From NCBI RefSeq assembly GCF_050113635.1, contig NZ_JBNJLT010000003.1, forward strand, positions 1-64,000: 64,000 nt of DNA, read 5' to 3'. Shown piece after piece: positions 34,657 through 43,595 of this stretch. Made by a program: the position numbers and the translations under genes. Under the pieces are notes generated by a model, which was not told where the DNA came from, did not search any database, and was given only the letters and a program-made list of their open reading frames with translations. How positions within the stretch are numbered: the first letter of the stretch is position 1; every line of letters begins with the position of its first letter. Source of the stretch: Marinimicrobium sp050113635 (GTDB taxonomy: Bacteria > Pseudomonadota > Gammaproteobacteria > Pseudomonadales > Cellvibrionaceae).

Positions 34657-35667
34657 ATGCTATTCCTTTTTGTTATTAAGTTATTGCGAAAAGCCATAGG
34701 GGTTCTGGCGTTTGCTGCTCTTTCGGCAACAGCGCTGGCGGATACGACGCTGCTGAATGTGTCGTACGACGTCTCCCGTGAGCTGTATAAGGATATCAAC
34801 CCGGAGTTCGAGGCATTTTGGCGCGAGAGCGAAGGCGAGGCAATTAAAGTCAATCAGTCTCATGGCGGTTCCAGTAAACAGGCACTGTCTGTGGCCTCCG
34901 GTCTGGAAGGTGATGTCATTACCATGAATCAGGCCCCGGACATTGACATGCTGGCGGAGCGTGGGCTGGTAGCGAAGGGCTGGCGTTCACAGTATCCGCA
35001 CAACGCGACTCCCTACACCACCACCTCGGTTTTTCTGGTGCGCAAGGGTAACCCGAAGAACATTCAAGACTGGGATGACCTGGTGAACCCAGAGGTGGCG
35101 GTGATTGTGCCCAACCCGAAAACCTCCGGTAATGGTCGCTACACCTATCTTGCAGCCTGGGGCTATGCCCTGAACCAGCAGGGCTCGGAAGAAGCTGCAC
35201 AGGATTTTGTCACACGCCTTTTCGCCAATGTACCAGTCCTGGATGGTGGTGGCCGGGGGGCGACGACCTCTTTCACCCAGCGTGCCATTGGTGACGTTCT
35301 AGTGACTTTTGAAAATGAAGCGATCCTGATCGCAAAGGAGTTGGGCGCTGATCAGTTCGATGTGGTTTACCCCTCGCGCTCTATTGACGCATCTGCTCCG
35401 GTAGCTGTTATCCGCTCTGTGACCGAAAAGCGCGGTACTACTAAGGAGGCGGAGGGTTACCTGAATTTCCTGTTCAGTGAAACCGGTCAGGAAATCATTG
35501 CTCGGCACAATTTCCGGCCGCGCTCCGAGGCCGTGCTCAAGCGCTATCAATCTCAGTATCCCGCCATTGATATTTTCTCCGTCGAGTCGCTCGGAGGATG
35601 GGCGAAGGTACGGGAGAAACACTTTGTCGATGGTGCGCTGTTTGATCAGATTATGGTGAATCGCTAA
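34657..35667 (+). CDS. sbp: Sulfate ABC transporter substrate-binding protein (copy 2)
   Basis: This 336-residue paralogue of the protein at 31240 has a signal peptide (about 1-28) and the same motifs (LLNVSYDVSRELYKDINPEF, QSHGGSSKQA, PNPKTSGNGRYTYLAAWGYA). The ATG at 34657 is preferred because GGAGAG lies at proper distance; ATG 34651 sits too close to it. The stop overlaps the cysT start, so this copy is translationally coupled to the permease. Confidence 0.93.
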   Translation: MLFLFVIKLLRKAIGVLAFAALSATALADTTLLNVSYDVSRELYKDINPEFEAFWRESEGEAIKVNQSHGGSSKQALSVASGLEGDVITMNQAPDIDMLAERGLVAKGWRSQYPHNATPYTTTSVFLVRKGNPKNIQDWDDLVNPEVAVIVPNPKTSGNGRYTYLAAWGYALNQQGSEEAAQDFVTRLFANVPVLDGGGRGATTSFTQRAIGDVLVTFENEAILIAKELGADQFDVVYPSRSIDASAPVAVIRSVTEKRGTTKEAEGYLNFLFSETGQEIIARHNFRPRSEAVLKRYQSQYPAIDIFSVESLGGWAKVREKHFVDGALFDQIMVNR

Positions 35668-36512
35668 TGGCTCGTTTGAAAACACGTTCGTTTAGCGTGT
35701 TGCCCGGGTTTGGATTGTCTTTGGGTTACACGCTGGTGTATTTGTCAATTATCGTGCTGCTGCCTCTGTCGGCCGTATTTTTCAAAACCGCAGAGATGTC
35801 ATGGGCAGATTTCTGGAGCACGGTGTCCGCACCGCGTGTTGTGGAAACCTACAAGCTCTCGTTCGGTGCCTCGCTGCTGGCGGCATCGATTAATTCGGTG
35901 TTTGGTGTGGGGCTGGCGTGGATGCTGGTGCGTTACTCTTTTCCCGGGAAGAAGCTGGTGGACGCATTGATCGACTTACCGTTCGCTTTGCCAACCGCCG
36001 TAGCGGGCATTGCGCTCACGGCGATTTATGCCCCCAATGGGTGGCTGGGCCAGTACATCGAAGGTGTCTTCGGCTTCAAGGTGGCATTTGCGCCGCCGGG
36101 GATTCTGATTGCCCTGGTGTTTATCGGACTGCCGTTTATCGTACGCACCGTCCAGCCCATACTGGAAGACCTCGATACCGAACTCGAAGAAGCCGCAGCG
36201 AGCCTGGGCGCATCGCGCTGGCACACGTTTCGCCGAATCATCTTCCCAGTATTGTTGCCGGCCATCCTGACCGGGTTCGCACTGGCATTTGCCCGGGCGG
36301 TTGGAGAGTATGGGTCAGTGATTTTTATCGCCGGCAATATTCCGATGGTGTCGGAAATCACACCGCTGATTATTATCACTAAGCTGGAGCAGTACGATTA
36401 CGCCGGTGCCACGGCCATTGCCGCCGTGATGTTAATCGTCTCTTTCATCCTGTTGCTGATTATCAATGGATTACAGGCCTGGGCGGCCAGAAGAACCGGG
36501 AGGGCGGCGTAA
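35667..36512 (+). CDS. cysT: Sulfate/thiosulfate ABC transporter permease CysT
   Basis: The 281-residue inner-membrane protein has six hydrophobic segments and the permease coupling-loop signature EEAAASLGASRWHTFRRIIFPVLLPAILTG. It pairs with CysW to form the sulfate channel. Its ATG overlaps the stop of the binding-protein gene, and its stop overlaps the cysW start. Confidence 0.95.
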   Translation: MARLKTRSFSVLPGFGLSLGYTLVYLSIIVLLPLSAVFFKTAEMSWADFWSTVSAPRVVETYKLSFGASLLAASINSVFGVGLAWMLVRYSFPGKKLVDALIDLPFALPTAVAGIALTAIYAPNGWLGQYIEGVFGFKVAFAPPGILIALVFIGLPFIVRTVQPILEDLDTELEEAAASLGASRWHTFRRIIFPVLLPAILTGFALAFARAVGEYGSVIFIAGNIPMVSEITPLIIITKLEQYDYAGATAIAAVMLIVSFILLLIINGLQAWAARRTGRAA

Positions 36513-37399
36513 TGTCGGGAGAAAGCATCAGTTCTCGTTTACCCAAGACGGCCGTTAAGGGCAACCGTTATGAAAGCAATCTGGCCACACGGGAGCACCC
36601 GGGCCTGCGTTTGACCATCATTGTGGTTTCGTTGGCATTCTTCGGTATCTTTTTGCTCTTACCGTTGATTGCCGTATTTGTTGAAGCATTGCGGCGTGGT
36701 GTCGAGGTTTACTGGGAAGCATTGCGCGAGCCCGATGCATTAGCGGCGGTTAGGTTAACTTTGTTGGTCGCTGCCATCTCGGTGCCTCTGAATCTTGTCT
36801 TCGGGGTGGCTGCCGCCTGGGCGATTGCCAAATTCGAGTTCCCGGGGAAACACTTGTTGATTACCTTGATCGATTTGCCGTTCTCGGTCTCCCCGGTGAT
36901 TGCTGGCCTGATTTACATACTGCTTTTTGGCGCTCACGGCTGGTTGGGCCCCTGGTTGATTGAGCATGACATAAAGATCGTGTTCGCCGTTCCGGGAATT
37001 GTGTTGGCCACGGTATTTGTGACGTTCCCGTTTGTTGCGAGGGAGCTGATCCCGTTAATGCAGGCGCAGGGCAAGGAGGAAGAAGAGGCCGCCGTTGTGC
37101 TGGGAGCCAATGGTTGGCGTACGTTCTGGCACGTCACTTTGCCGAATATCAAGTGGGGGCTGCTGTACGGTGTCATTCTCTGTAATGCACGAGCCATGGG
37201 TGAGTTTGGCGCGGTTTCGGTGGTGTCGGGCCATATTCGCGGGGTTACCAACACCATGCCATTGCATGTGGAAATTCTGTACAACGAATACAATTTTGCG
37301 GCGGCTTTTGCTGTGGCGTCTTTGTTGGCGCTGCTGGCTCTGGTGACGCTGACACTGAAAACATGGGTAGAGAAGCGCGCGGAACACTCGCGGCGATAA
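36512..37399 (+). CDS. cysW: Sulfate/thiosulfate ABC transporter permease CysW
   Basis: The 295-residue permease has six hydrophobic segments and the coupling loop EEEAAVVLGANGWRTFWHVTLPNIKWGLLYG. A soluble N-terminal extension of about 30 residues precedes the first membrane segment. It overlaps cysT by one base, showing a tight operon. Confidence 0.95.
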   Translation: MSGESISSRLPKTAVKGNRYESNLATREHPGLRLTIIVVSLAFFGIFLLLPLIAVFVEALRRGVEVYWEALREPDALAAVRLTLLVAAISVPLNLVFGVAAAWAIAKFEFPGKHLLITLIDLPFSVSPVIAGLIYILLFGAHGWLGPWLIEHDIKIVFAVPGIVLATVFVTFPFVARELIPLMQAQGKEEEEAAVVLGANGWRTFWHVTLPNIKWGLLYGVILCNARAMGEFGAVSVVSGHIRGVTNTMPLHVEILYNEYNFAAAFAVASLLALLALVTLTLKTWVEKRAEHSRR

Positions 37400-37418
37400 C
37401 GGATCAAGGTAAAAGGTT

Positions 37419-38513
37419 ATGAGTATTCAAGTAAACGGTATTCAAAAACGGTTTGGCAACTTTGTTGCTCTGAATAATGTCTCCCTGGATTTCCCCCCTG
37501 GAGAGCTGGTGGCACTGCTGGGGCCTTCCGGCTGCGGGAAAACCACACTGCTGCGCATCATCGCTGGCCTGGAGCAGTCCGACTCGGGTACTGTGGTGCT
37601 GGAGGGGGAGGATGCCTCTGGTGCTCACGTGCGTGAGCGGCAGGTCGGTTTTGTCTTCCAGCACTATGCGTTGTTCAAGCACATGACGGTATTCGATAAT
37701 GTGGCGTTTGGTATGCGCATGAAGCCCAAGTCCGAGCGGCTTTCCAAGGACCAGATTAAGAAAAAGGTGCATCAGCTTTTGGAGCTGGTACAGCTCGACT
37801 GGCTGGCCGACCGGTTTCCCTCACAACTGTCCGGTGGTCAAAGGCAGCGTATTGCCCTGGCCCGTGCCTTGGCGGTAGAACCGCGGGTGTTGTTGCTGGA
37901 TGAACCTTTTGGAGCCCTGGATGCCAAGGTGCGCAAGGAGTTGCGACGCTGGTTGAGGCGCTTGCACGATGAACTGCATATCACCTCGATATTCGTGACT
38001 CATGACCAGGAAGAGGCTTTGGAAGTAGCCGATAAAGTTGTGCTGATGAATGAGGGACGGGTAGAGCAGGTGGGATCTCCAGAGGAAGTCTATAATAATC
38101 CCCAAACGCCGTTTGTTTATGGCTTTTTGGGATCAGTGAATTTATTTCACGGACGCCTCGAAGATCAGCACGTGTACATTGGCGAGGATCGGGTACACCA
38201 TGGTGAACCGGGAGATATTCCCGCAGGCGCTCAGGTATATGCCTTTGCCCGTCCGCACGAGTTGGAGATTGCGACGGACCCATTCGATCTGACCGGTATC
38301 CCGGCGCGTGTCAGTCGAATTTTGTCCCTGGGTAGTCAGTCCCGTATTGAACTCGATGGCCAGAAGGGGGCGAAGGGGCGTTACTATGAAGTGGAACTGC
38401 CGCGCCAGCGAGCCGAAGAGCTTGCGTTGCGGGAGGGCCAGGACGTCCGGCTCAAACCGACCCGACTGCGGCTGTTCGAGCAAACGCCCTCTGTGCAGGA
38501 AAAGCCGTTATGA
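37419..38513 (+). CDS. cysA: Sulfate/thiosulfate ABC transporter ATPase CysA
   Basis: The 364-residue ATPase has Walker A GPSGCGKTT, the signature LSGGQRQRIALARAL, Walker B VLLLDEPFGALD and the switch His in FVTHDQEEA. The C-terminal extension (about 240-364) resembles the regulatory TOBE-like domain of CysA. It energises uptake through CysTW. Its stop overlaps the cysB start (ATGA). Confidence 0.96.
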   Translation: MSIQVNGIQKRFGNFVALNNVSLDFPPGELVALLGPSGCGKTTLLRIIAGLEQSDSGTVVLEGEDASGAHVRERQVGFVFQHYALFKHMTVFDNVAFGMRMKPKSERLSKDQIKKKVHQLLELVQLDWLADRFPSQLSGGQRQRIALARALAVEPRVLLLDEPFGALDAKVRKELRRWLRRLHDELHITSIFVTHDQEEALEVADKVVLMNEGRVEQVGSPEEVYNNPQTPFVYGFLGSVNLFHGRLEDQHVYIGEDRVHHGEPGDIPAGAQVYAFARPHELEIATDPFDLTGIPARVSRILSLGSQSRIELDGQKGAKGRYYEVELPRQRAEELALREGQDVRLKPTRLRLFEQTPSVQEKPL

Positions 38514-39439
38514 ACTTCCAACAACTGAGAATCGTTCGGGAAACCGTACGTCGAAACTTTAATCTCACCGATGTGGCTGCCAACCTGTACACCTCCCAGT
38601 CCGGGGTGTCCAAGCACATTCGCGACCTCGAAGAGGAGCTGGGGCTGGAGCTCTATGTCCGCAAGGGCAAGCGCTTGCTGGGGTTGACCGAGCCGGGTAA
38701 GGAACTGGTGAAGGTGGTTGAGCGCTTGTTGCTTGAGGCAGAGAATATTCGGAACCTTTCCGAGCAGTACACTGGGCGCGATGTCGGCCAGTTGACGCTG
38801 GCTACGACACATACCCAGGCACGTTACTCGCTGCCGCCGGTGGTCACCGCTTTCAAGCAACAGTACCCCAAGGTCAAGCTGCGACTTCACCAAGGCAGCC
38901 CGGGTGAGATTTTGCGTATGCTTAGAGAGGGGGAGGCGGATATTGGTGTGGCCACGGAAGCCCTCAGTAACGTGTCGGACCTGGTCACCTTTCCTTACTA
39001 CCGCTGGCACCACGGTGTCATAGTCCCCGAGGGACACCCGTTAAGCGAATTGCCCGCACTGACTTTGGAGGCGATCGCAGAGTACCCCGTGATCACTTAC
39101 CACGAAGGCTTTACGGGGCGGGACAAAGTGGACAGGGCCTTCAGCGAAGCGGGGCTTACCCCGGACATCGCGATGTCCGCCCTGGACGCGGATGTGATCA
39201 AGTCCTACGTCGAACTGGGGCAAGGCGTGGGGATTATCGCGTCCATGGCCTTCAACCCGGAACGTGAGCCGGGCCTGCGCCTGTTGGACGCCTCGGCATT
39301 ATTCGAGGAGAATACCACCAGTCTGGCGGTTCGGCGCGGCCACCTTTTGCGCCAGTATGCCATCGACTTTCTGCGCTACTGCTCACCGGAGCTGACGGCC
39401 GAAGCCGTCAACGACAAATTGTTGATCTCTGGCAAATAG
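38510..39439 (+). CDS. cysB: LysR-type regulator of sulfur assimilation CysB
   Basis: The 309-residue protein has an N-terminal winged helix (MNFQQLRIVRETVRRNFNLTDVAANLYTSQSGVSKHIRDLEEELG) typical of CysB/Cbl, and a C-terminal effector domain (ATTHTQARYSLPPVVTAFK) that in this family senses N-acetylserine and sulfur status. It lies inside the transporter operon, overlapping cysA by four bases, which implies feedback control. In E. coli cysB is unlinked. Confidence 0.92.
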   Translation: MNFQQLRIVRETVRRNFNLTDVAANLYTSQSGVSKHIRDLEEELGLELYVRKGKRLLGLTEPGKELVKVVERLLLEAENIRNLSEQYTGRDVGQLTLATTHTQARYSLPPVVTAFKQQYPKVKLRLHQGSPGEILRMLREGEADIGVATEALSNVSDLVTFPYYRWHHGVIVPEGHPLSELPALTLEAIAEYPVITYHEGFTGRDKVDRAFSEAGLTPDIAMSALDADVIKSYVELGQGVGIIASMAFNPEREPGLRLLDASALFEENTTSLAVRRGHLLRQYAIDFLRYCSPELTAEAVNDKLLISGK

Positions 39440-39528
39440 AACGCTGTATATGGTCTTCGTAGCGCTGGCTGTCCAAATAATATTAACAGGCCCTGGGGCC
39501 TGGGTTTGCTGGTGGGAGAACGAAGCGT

Positions 39529-40329
39529 TTGGATTGGGTAAACATAGTGCAATTCTTGGCCCTGGGGGCTGTAACCGGGCTTGTCGCGGGTTTGTTCGGC
39601 ATTGGCGGCGGTGGCTTGATGGTGCCGGTGCTGATGCTGCTGTTTACCGCCGCTGACCTGGGCGGGGAGCACCGGGTTCATCTCGCGCTTGGGACCTCCA
39701 TGGCGGCCATTGTGCCCACAGCGCTGGCGAGCCTGCGCGTTCACCATCGGCACGGCGCGGTGCTCTGGCCCGTTGTGGCACGCATGGCCCCTGGTGTGTT
39801 GATGGGCACGTTTGTGGCGACTTTTGTGGCCGCGTCGCTGCCTCCGGAGCCGCTGGCCGTTATTTTTTCCGTTTTCATGGCTTATGTTTCCCTGCAAATG
39901 ATCGTCAATCGCAAGCCGGTACCCAGTCGGCAATTGCCGGGCACCGGTGGGCTGGTGTTGGCAGGATCGGGAATCGGGGGCCTCTCTGCACTGGTGGCCA
40001 TCGGTGGCGGGTCTCTGACCGTGCCGTTTCTTTCCTGGTGTAATGTGCGCCTGCCGGTCGCCATCGGCACGTCCGCGGCGGTGGGCCTGCCCATTGCGGT
40101 GGCCGGTGCGCTCGGCTACATGCTGAATGGTTGGGGGACGGACGGTTTGCCAGCGCATACGCTGGGGTTTGTGTACTGGCCGGCGGCGTTATCGATCGTA
40201 TGTTTCAGTGCGTTGACGGCACCGCTCGGGGCGCGTCTGGCGCACCGTTTGCCAGTGACCTGGCTGAAACGTTTGTTCGCGTTGATGTTAATGGCGCTGT
40301 CGATTGAAATGCTTCGCACCGTGTTTTGA
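39529..40329 (+). CDS. TauE/SafE-family sulfite/organosulfonate exporter
   Basis: This 266-residue inner-membrane protein has about eight hydrophobic segments and the family glycine motif GLVAGLFGIGGGGLMVPVL, repeated in weaker form as GGLSALVAIGGGSLTVPFL. The two-fold repeat is typical of TauE/SafE. The start is TTG at 39529, with GGGAG about 11 bases upstream. It follows the cys operon by 89 bases, which hold a small hairpin, and probably exports sulfite or another sulfur oxyanion. The transport direction is inferred from the family. Confidence 0.85.
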   Translation: MDWVNIVQFLALGAVTGLVAGLFGIGGGGLMVPVLMLLFTAADLGGEHRVHLALGTSMAAIVPTALASLRVHHRHGAVLWPVVARMAPGVLMGTFVATFVAASLPPEPLAVIFSVFMAYVSLQMIVNRKPVPSRQLPGTGGLVLAGSGIGGLSALVAIGGGSLTVPFLSWCNVRLPVAIGTSAAVGLPIAVAGALGYMLNGWGTDGLPAHTLGFVYWPAALSIVCFSALTAPLGARLAHRLPVTWLKRLFALMLMALSIEMLRTVF

Positions 40330-40357
40330 CGATAAAGGGCGAGGCGCAATAAGAGGG

Positions 40358-41038
40358 TTAGCGCGGGCTTCGATAGGCCGGGTCCTGAGGGGGAATGATG
40401 TCGCCGTCCTCATCCAGTTCCGGAAACGGCAAATTGAATCGCTCACAGTATCGGACCATTTTCGGGTGCATCCAGCGGAACAGCGTGTCTTTTACTTCTG
40501 GGTTGTTTTCATCCAGTGATTGATCATACCGGCCGACCCGGATTCGCTGGTGCATGGCTTCTTGCAAAATAATAGCCGCCGCCACGCTCACATTGTAGCT
40601 TTCCACCATTCCAATAATGGGAATGGTCAGGTGCTCATCCGCGTGTTCGGCTGCGTAATCGCTCAGCCCCTCTTTTTCCGCTCCCATCACCAGCGCAAAC
40701 GGTTGCGTGAAATCCGCTTCGCGGTAGTGGATGGCGCGGTCTGACCAGTGGGCGGCGTAGAGTTTGAGCCCTTTCTGCCGCAGCGCCTGCATCCCTGTTT
40801 GAATATCCGGGTGAACCACGGTTCCGGTAAAACGCCCGCTGCCGCCAGCGGTATGGTGATAAACGAGTCGGCCCCGGTGAGGTTGCACCATGTGAATAGT
40901 CGGCATACCCACGGCATCGGCGGTGCGCAACATGGCGGAGATATTTTGTGCCTTGTGGACCTGATCGGTCAGCAACGTCATATCGGTCTGACGTTGACGC
41001 AGCACTTGCTTGAATTTTTCGTAGCGTTCGCGGGACAT
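40358..41038 (-). CDS. trmH: tRNA (guanosine(18)-2'-O)-methyltransferase
   Basis: The 226-residue SpoU/TrmH-family protein has the knotted AdoMet-binding motifs: KAQNISAMLRTADAVG near the N-terminus, LVMGAEKEGLSDYA, and IIGMVESYNVSVAAAIILQEA. It methylates the ribose of G18 in the tRNA D-loop. A TATAAT -10 (ATTATA at 41067-41072) reads toward it, 29 bases before the ATG, with a GC-rich discriminator. Confidence 0.93.
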   Translation of the reverse strand: MSRERYEKFKQVLRQRQTDMTLLTDQVHKAQNISAMLRTADAVGMPTIHMVQPHRGRLVYHHTAGGSGRFTGTVVHPDIQTGMQALRQKGLKLYAAHWSDRAIHYREADFTQPFALVMGAEKEGLSDYAAEHADEHLTIPIIGMVESYNVSVAAAIILQEAMHQRIRVGRYDQSLDENNPEVKDTLFRWMHPKMVRYCERFNLPFPELDEDGDIIPPQDPAYRSPR

Positions 41039-41066
41039 ATCAAGGAGCGGTTCTTAAAAGGCGGCG

Positions 41067-41072
41067 ATTATA
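41067..41072 (-). promoter_or_regulatory. -10 element of trmH
   Basis: TATAAT on the minus strand is followed by CGCCGCC, resembling the thiI and typA promoters. No good -35 was found at 16-18 bases. Confidence 0.5.
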
Positions 41073-41233
41073 GCACTGTCGGGGCAGCCGCTATTGAACG
41101 TATACGGATCAATCATATACTGATACTTTTATAGCATCCACGCCAAAGGCCACTGTTGAGCCGTAGGCCGTGTTGGTAGGCTTTCCGGGGTAAGCGCTGG
41201 CGGCGGTCAGGTAGAAGAAAAACAACGGGTCGG

Positions 41234-42109
41234 GTGTCGACTATGAAGCCCATGTTCGAAAAAATTTTACCGAGGCCGGATTGCTCATGGCGGTTCTGGC
41301 TGTATGAGACGGATGAAGTTGAGTTCGAGTGGCATCACCATCCCGAATATGAAATCGCGTTGATACTGAATAGCAAGGGTCACCGCTACGTGGGCGACAG
41401 TGTTGAGGCGTACGACGGGGCTGACATGGCTCTTATAGGGCCAGATCTGCCGCATAGTTGGTGCTCGCAGCCGGTACACTCAGGTGGGTCGGTACAAACC
41501 TATGTGGCTCAGTTACCGGCGCCGTGGTTGCATTCAATGATGTCACAGGCCCCGGAGCTGGAAGGGTTGAGAGCGCTGATGCAGGAGTCTGAGCGGGGCA
41601 TCCTGTTTAGCCGTTCTGTCACTCAGAAAGCGGCACGCATTTTTGCTGCTCTGGCGACGGCTTCGCCTCTGGAGCGTTTTATTGGGCTGTTGCAGATTCT
41701 GACATTGCAGGCGGGTGATAAAAATGCTCGAACGCTGGCCAGCGCCGGGTATACCTTTACCGCCCAACGTGACAGTTATTGCGAACGGATCGATCGCGTT
41801 GTGGGTTATATCTACGAAAATTATTGTCAGCCCCTGCGGGCCGATGAACTCGCCGACCTGGCGAATATGAGCACTAACCATTTCCACCGCTTCTTTAAGC
41901 AGCGCACCGAACAAACCTTCACGGAGCTGGTCAATCAATTGCGGATCGGCAAAGCGTGTTCGCTGCTGATCAACTCGGATCAGCCCATCTCAGCCATCAG
42001 TGATTTATGCGGCTTTAACAACCTGTCCAACTTCAATCGTCGGTTTCGTTACCTGAAGAATATGACGCCATCGCAATTCCGTGCCCGCCTTCGTCAAACC
42101 AAGCTCTAA
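41234..42109 (+). CDS. AraC-family transcriptional regulator
   Basis: The 291-residue protein has an N-terminal cupin-type sensor domain (about 10-150; FEWHHHPEYEIALIL) and a C-terminal double helix-turn-helix (about 185-288; LADLANMSTNHFHRFFKQRTEQTF, then ISDLCGFNNLSNFNRRFRYLKNMTPSQFR). Such regulators usually sense sugars. It lies 155 bases upstream of the GH5 cellulase in the same direction and may control it. The start could be GTG 41234 or ATG 41243. Confidence 0.88.
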   Translation: MSTMKPMFEKILPRPDCSWRFWLYETDEVEFEWHHHPEYEIALILNSKGHRYVGDSVEAYDGADMALIGPDLPHSWCSQPVHSGGSVQTYVAQLPAPWLHSMMSQAPELEGLRALMQESERGILFSRSVTQKAARIFAALATASPLERFIGLLQILTLQAGDKNARTLASAGYTFTAQRDSYCERIDRVVGYIYENYCQPLRADELADLANMSTNHFHRFFKQRTEQTFTELVNQLRIGKACSLLINSDQPISAISDLCGFNNLSNFNRRFRYLKNMTPSQFRARLRQTKL

Positions 42110-42264
42110 TGTGAACGAGTAAACAGAATGGACCAGGTGAGCGGAAAAGTACCGACTTTTGCGAGAAAAGTGCACCATTCCTGACAAGGTCCTTTCAAAC
42201 TGATTTTTCTGATGAATCAGTGCCGGACTGGTTTTCGGCGATTGTTAACCGAACAGGTGATGTT

Positions 42265-43518
42265 ATGAAACAAGTGTTGTTAATGGCCGGGAGTGGCCTG
42301 CTCTCCCTGTTGCTGGCTGTCAAATCCTACGCCTATGACTGTACGACGATTCCCGCCTATCAGGACGGCGCATCGTTCTTGGCCGGTGACTGGGTATCTA
42401 ATGGCGGTGTTGTTTACCGCTGCGAGGTGGGGGGCTGGTGCTCTATTGGCGGGCCTTATGCGCCGGGCAGTGGCTGGGCCTGGGAGGAAGCCTGGGAGGC
42501 TCTGGGCAGTTGTGATGGGTCCGGTTCCAGTTCTTCCAGCTCCAGTTCGTCGAGCTCTTCTAGCTCCTCTTCCAGCAGTCCGTCGCCAGGTAACACGCCG
42601 ATTGAACAGCACGGCCAGTTGCATGTGTGTGGTAACGGTCTGTGTGATACCCACAATAATCCGGTGCAACTGCGTGGTATGAGCACTCACGGGCTGCAAT
42701 GGTATGGTTGGGGGGACTGCATTACCGACAATTCTCTCGATGCGCTGGCTTACGATTGGCAGGCCGATATTCTGCGGGTATCGCTGTATGTTCAGGAAGG
42801 GGGCTACGAGACCGATCCAGCTGGCTACACGGCGCAGGTCAGTCAAATTATTGATGAAGTCACCGAGCGTGGGATGTACGTACTGGTAGATTGGCATCAG
42901 CTCACCCCGGGCGACCCCAATGCCAACCTCAGTAACGCCCAACAGTTCTTTTCTGACATTGTGCAGGCACATGGTCACCAAACGAACATCATTTACGATG
43001 TGGCCAATGAGCCCAATAACGTCAGTTGGGATGATATTCAGAGCTACGCGATGCAAATTATTCCAGTGATTCGCCAGCACGCGCCAGACGCTGTGGTCCT
43101 GGTCGGTACGCATGGCTGGGCATCATTGGGGGTGTCTGACGGTGATTCGGCGCAGGATATTTTTGATAACCCGGTCACGATCAGCAACATCATGTATACC
43201 TTCCATTTCTATGCGGCATCTCATGGACAGGTTTATCGCGATGAGCTGCAATCGGCACTCGATGGTGGAATGCCGGTGTTTGTCACTGAGTGGGGATCGC
43301 AAACTTATACTGGGGATGGTGCCAATGATTTCGTCAGTACCCAGGCGTATATTGATTTAATGGATCAATATCAAATTAGCTGGACCAGTTGGAATTACTC
43401 CGATGATTTCAGAAGCGGTGCGGTATGGAACACAGGCACATGCAGCTTGGACAGCTGGGGTGTCGACAATCTGAAGGAGGCGGGTCTCTGGGTGAGGGAT
43501 AAGATCCTCAATCCCTGA
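42265..43518 (+). CDS. GH5 endoglucanase with N-terminal carbohydrate-binding module
   Basis: The 417-residue secreted enzyme has a signal peptide (about 1-23) and a small Cys- and Trp-rich module (about 24-86, ending WEEAWEALGSC) resembling CBM5/12. A linker with about 18 consecutive Ser (about 90-110) leads to a GH5 domain (about 115-415). The acid/base Glu is in DVANEPNN and the nucleophile Glu in VTEWGSQ. It should cut internal beta-1,4-glucosidic bonds of cellulose or related glucans outside the cell. Poly-serine linkers are a hallmark of Cellvibrio and Saccharophagus enzymes. A terminator follows directly. Confidence 0.93.
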   Translation: MKQVLLMAGSGLLSLLLAVKSYAYDCTTIPAYQDGASFLAGDWVSNGGVVYRCEVGGWCSIGGPYAPGSGWAWEEAWEALGSCDGSGSSSSSSSSSSSSSSSSSSPSPGNTPIEQHGQLHVCGNGLCDTHNNPVQLRGMSTHGLQWYGWGDCITDNSLDALAYDWQADILRVSLYVQEGGYETDPAGYTAQVSQIIDEVTERGMYVLVDWHQLTPGDPNANLSNAQQFFSDIVQAHGHQTNIIYDVANEPNNVSWDDIQSYAMQIIPVIRQHAPDAVVLVGTHGWASLGVSDGDSAQDIFDNPVTISNIMYTFHFYAASHGQVYRDELQSALDGGMPVFVTEWGSQTYTGDGANDFVSTQAYIDLMDQYQISWTSWNYSDDFRSGAVWNTGTCSLDSWGVDNLKEAGLWVRDKILNP

Positions 43519-43557
43519 GAGGACCACCGCTTGACTTTACTGTGAGTTAATCCCCCG

Positions 43558-43595
43558 GCCCCTTCATGATTGTACCGACTATGAAGGGGCTTTTA
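43558..43595 (+). terminator. Terminator of the GH5 gene overlapping the hemH 3' end
   Basis: GCCCCTTCAT (43558-43567) pairs with ATGAAGGGGC (43581-43590), followed by TTTTA. The right arm lies within the last codons of the convergent hemH gene. Confidence 0.85.

Noticed and set aside
39487..39502. CAGGCC/GGCCTG hairpin as a cysB terminator
   Set aside because: The six-base stem is short and lacks a T-run, so it is too weak to list as a terminator.
42520..42600. Serine-codon tract as a DNA repeat
   Set aside because: The serine codons are mixed (TCC, TCT, TCG, AGC, AGT), so it is a protein-level linker rather than a simple DNA repeat.
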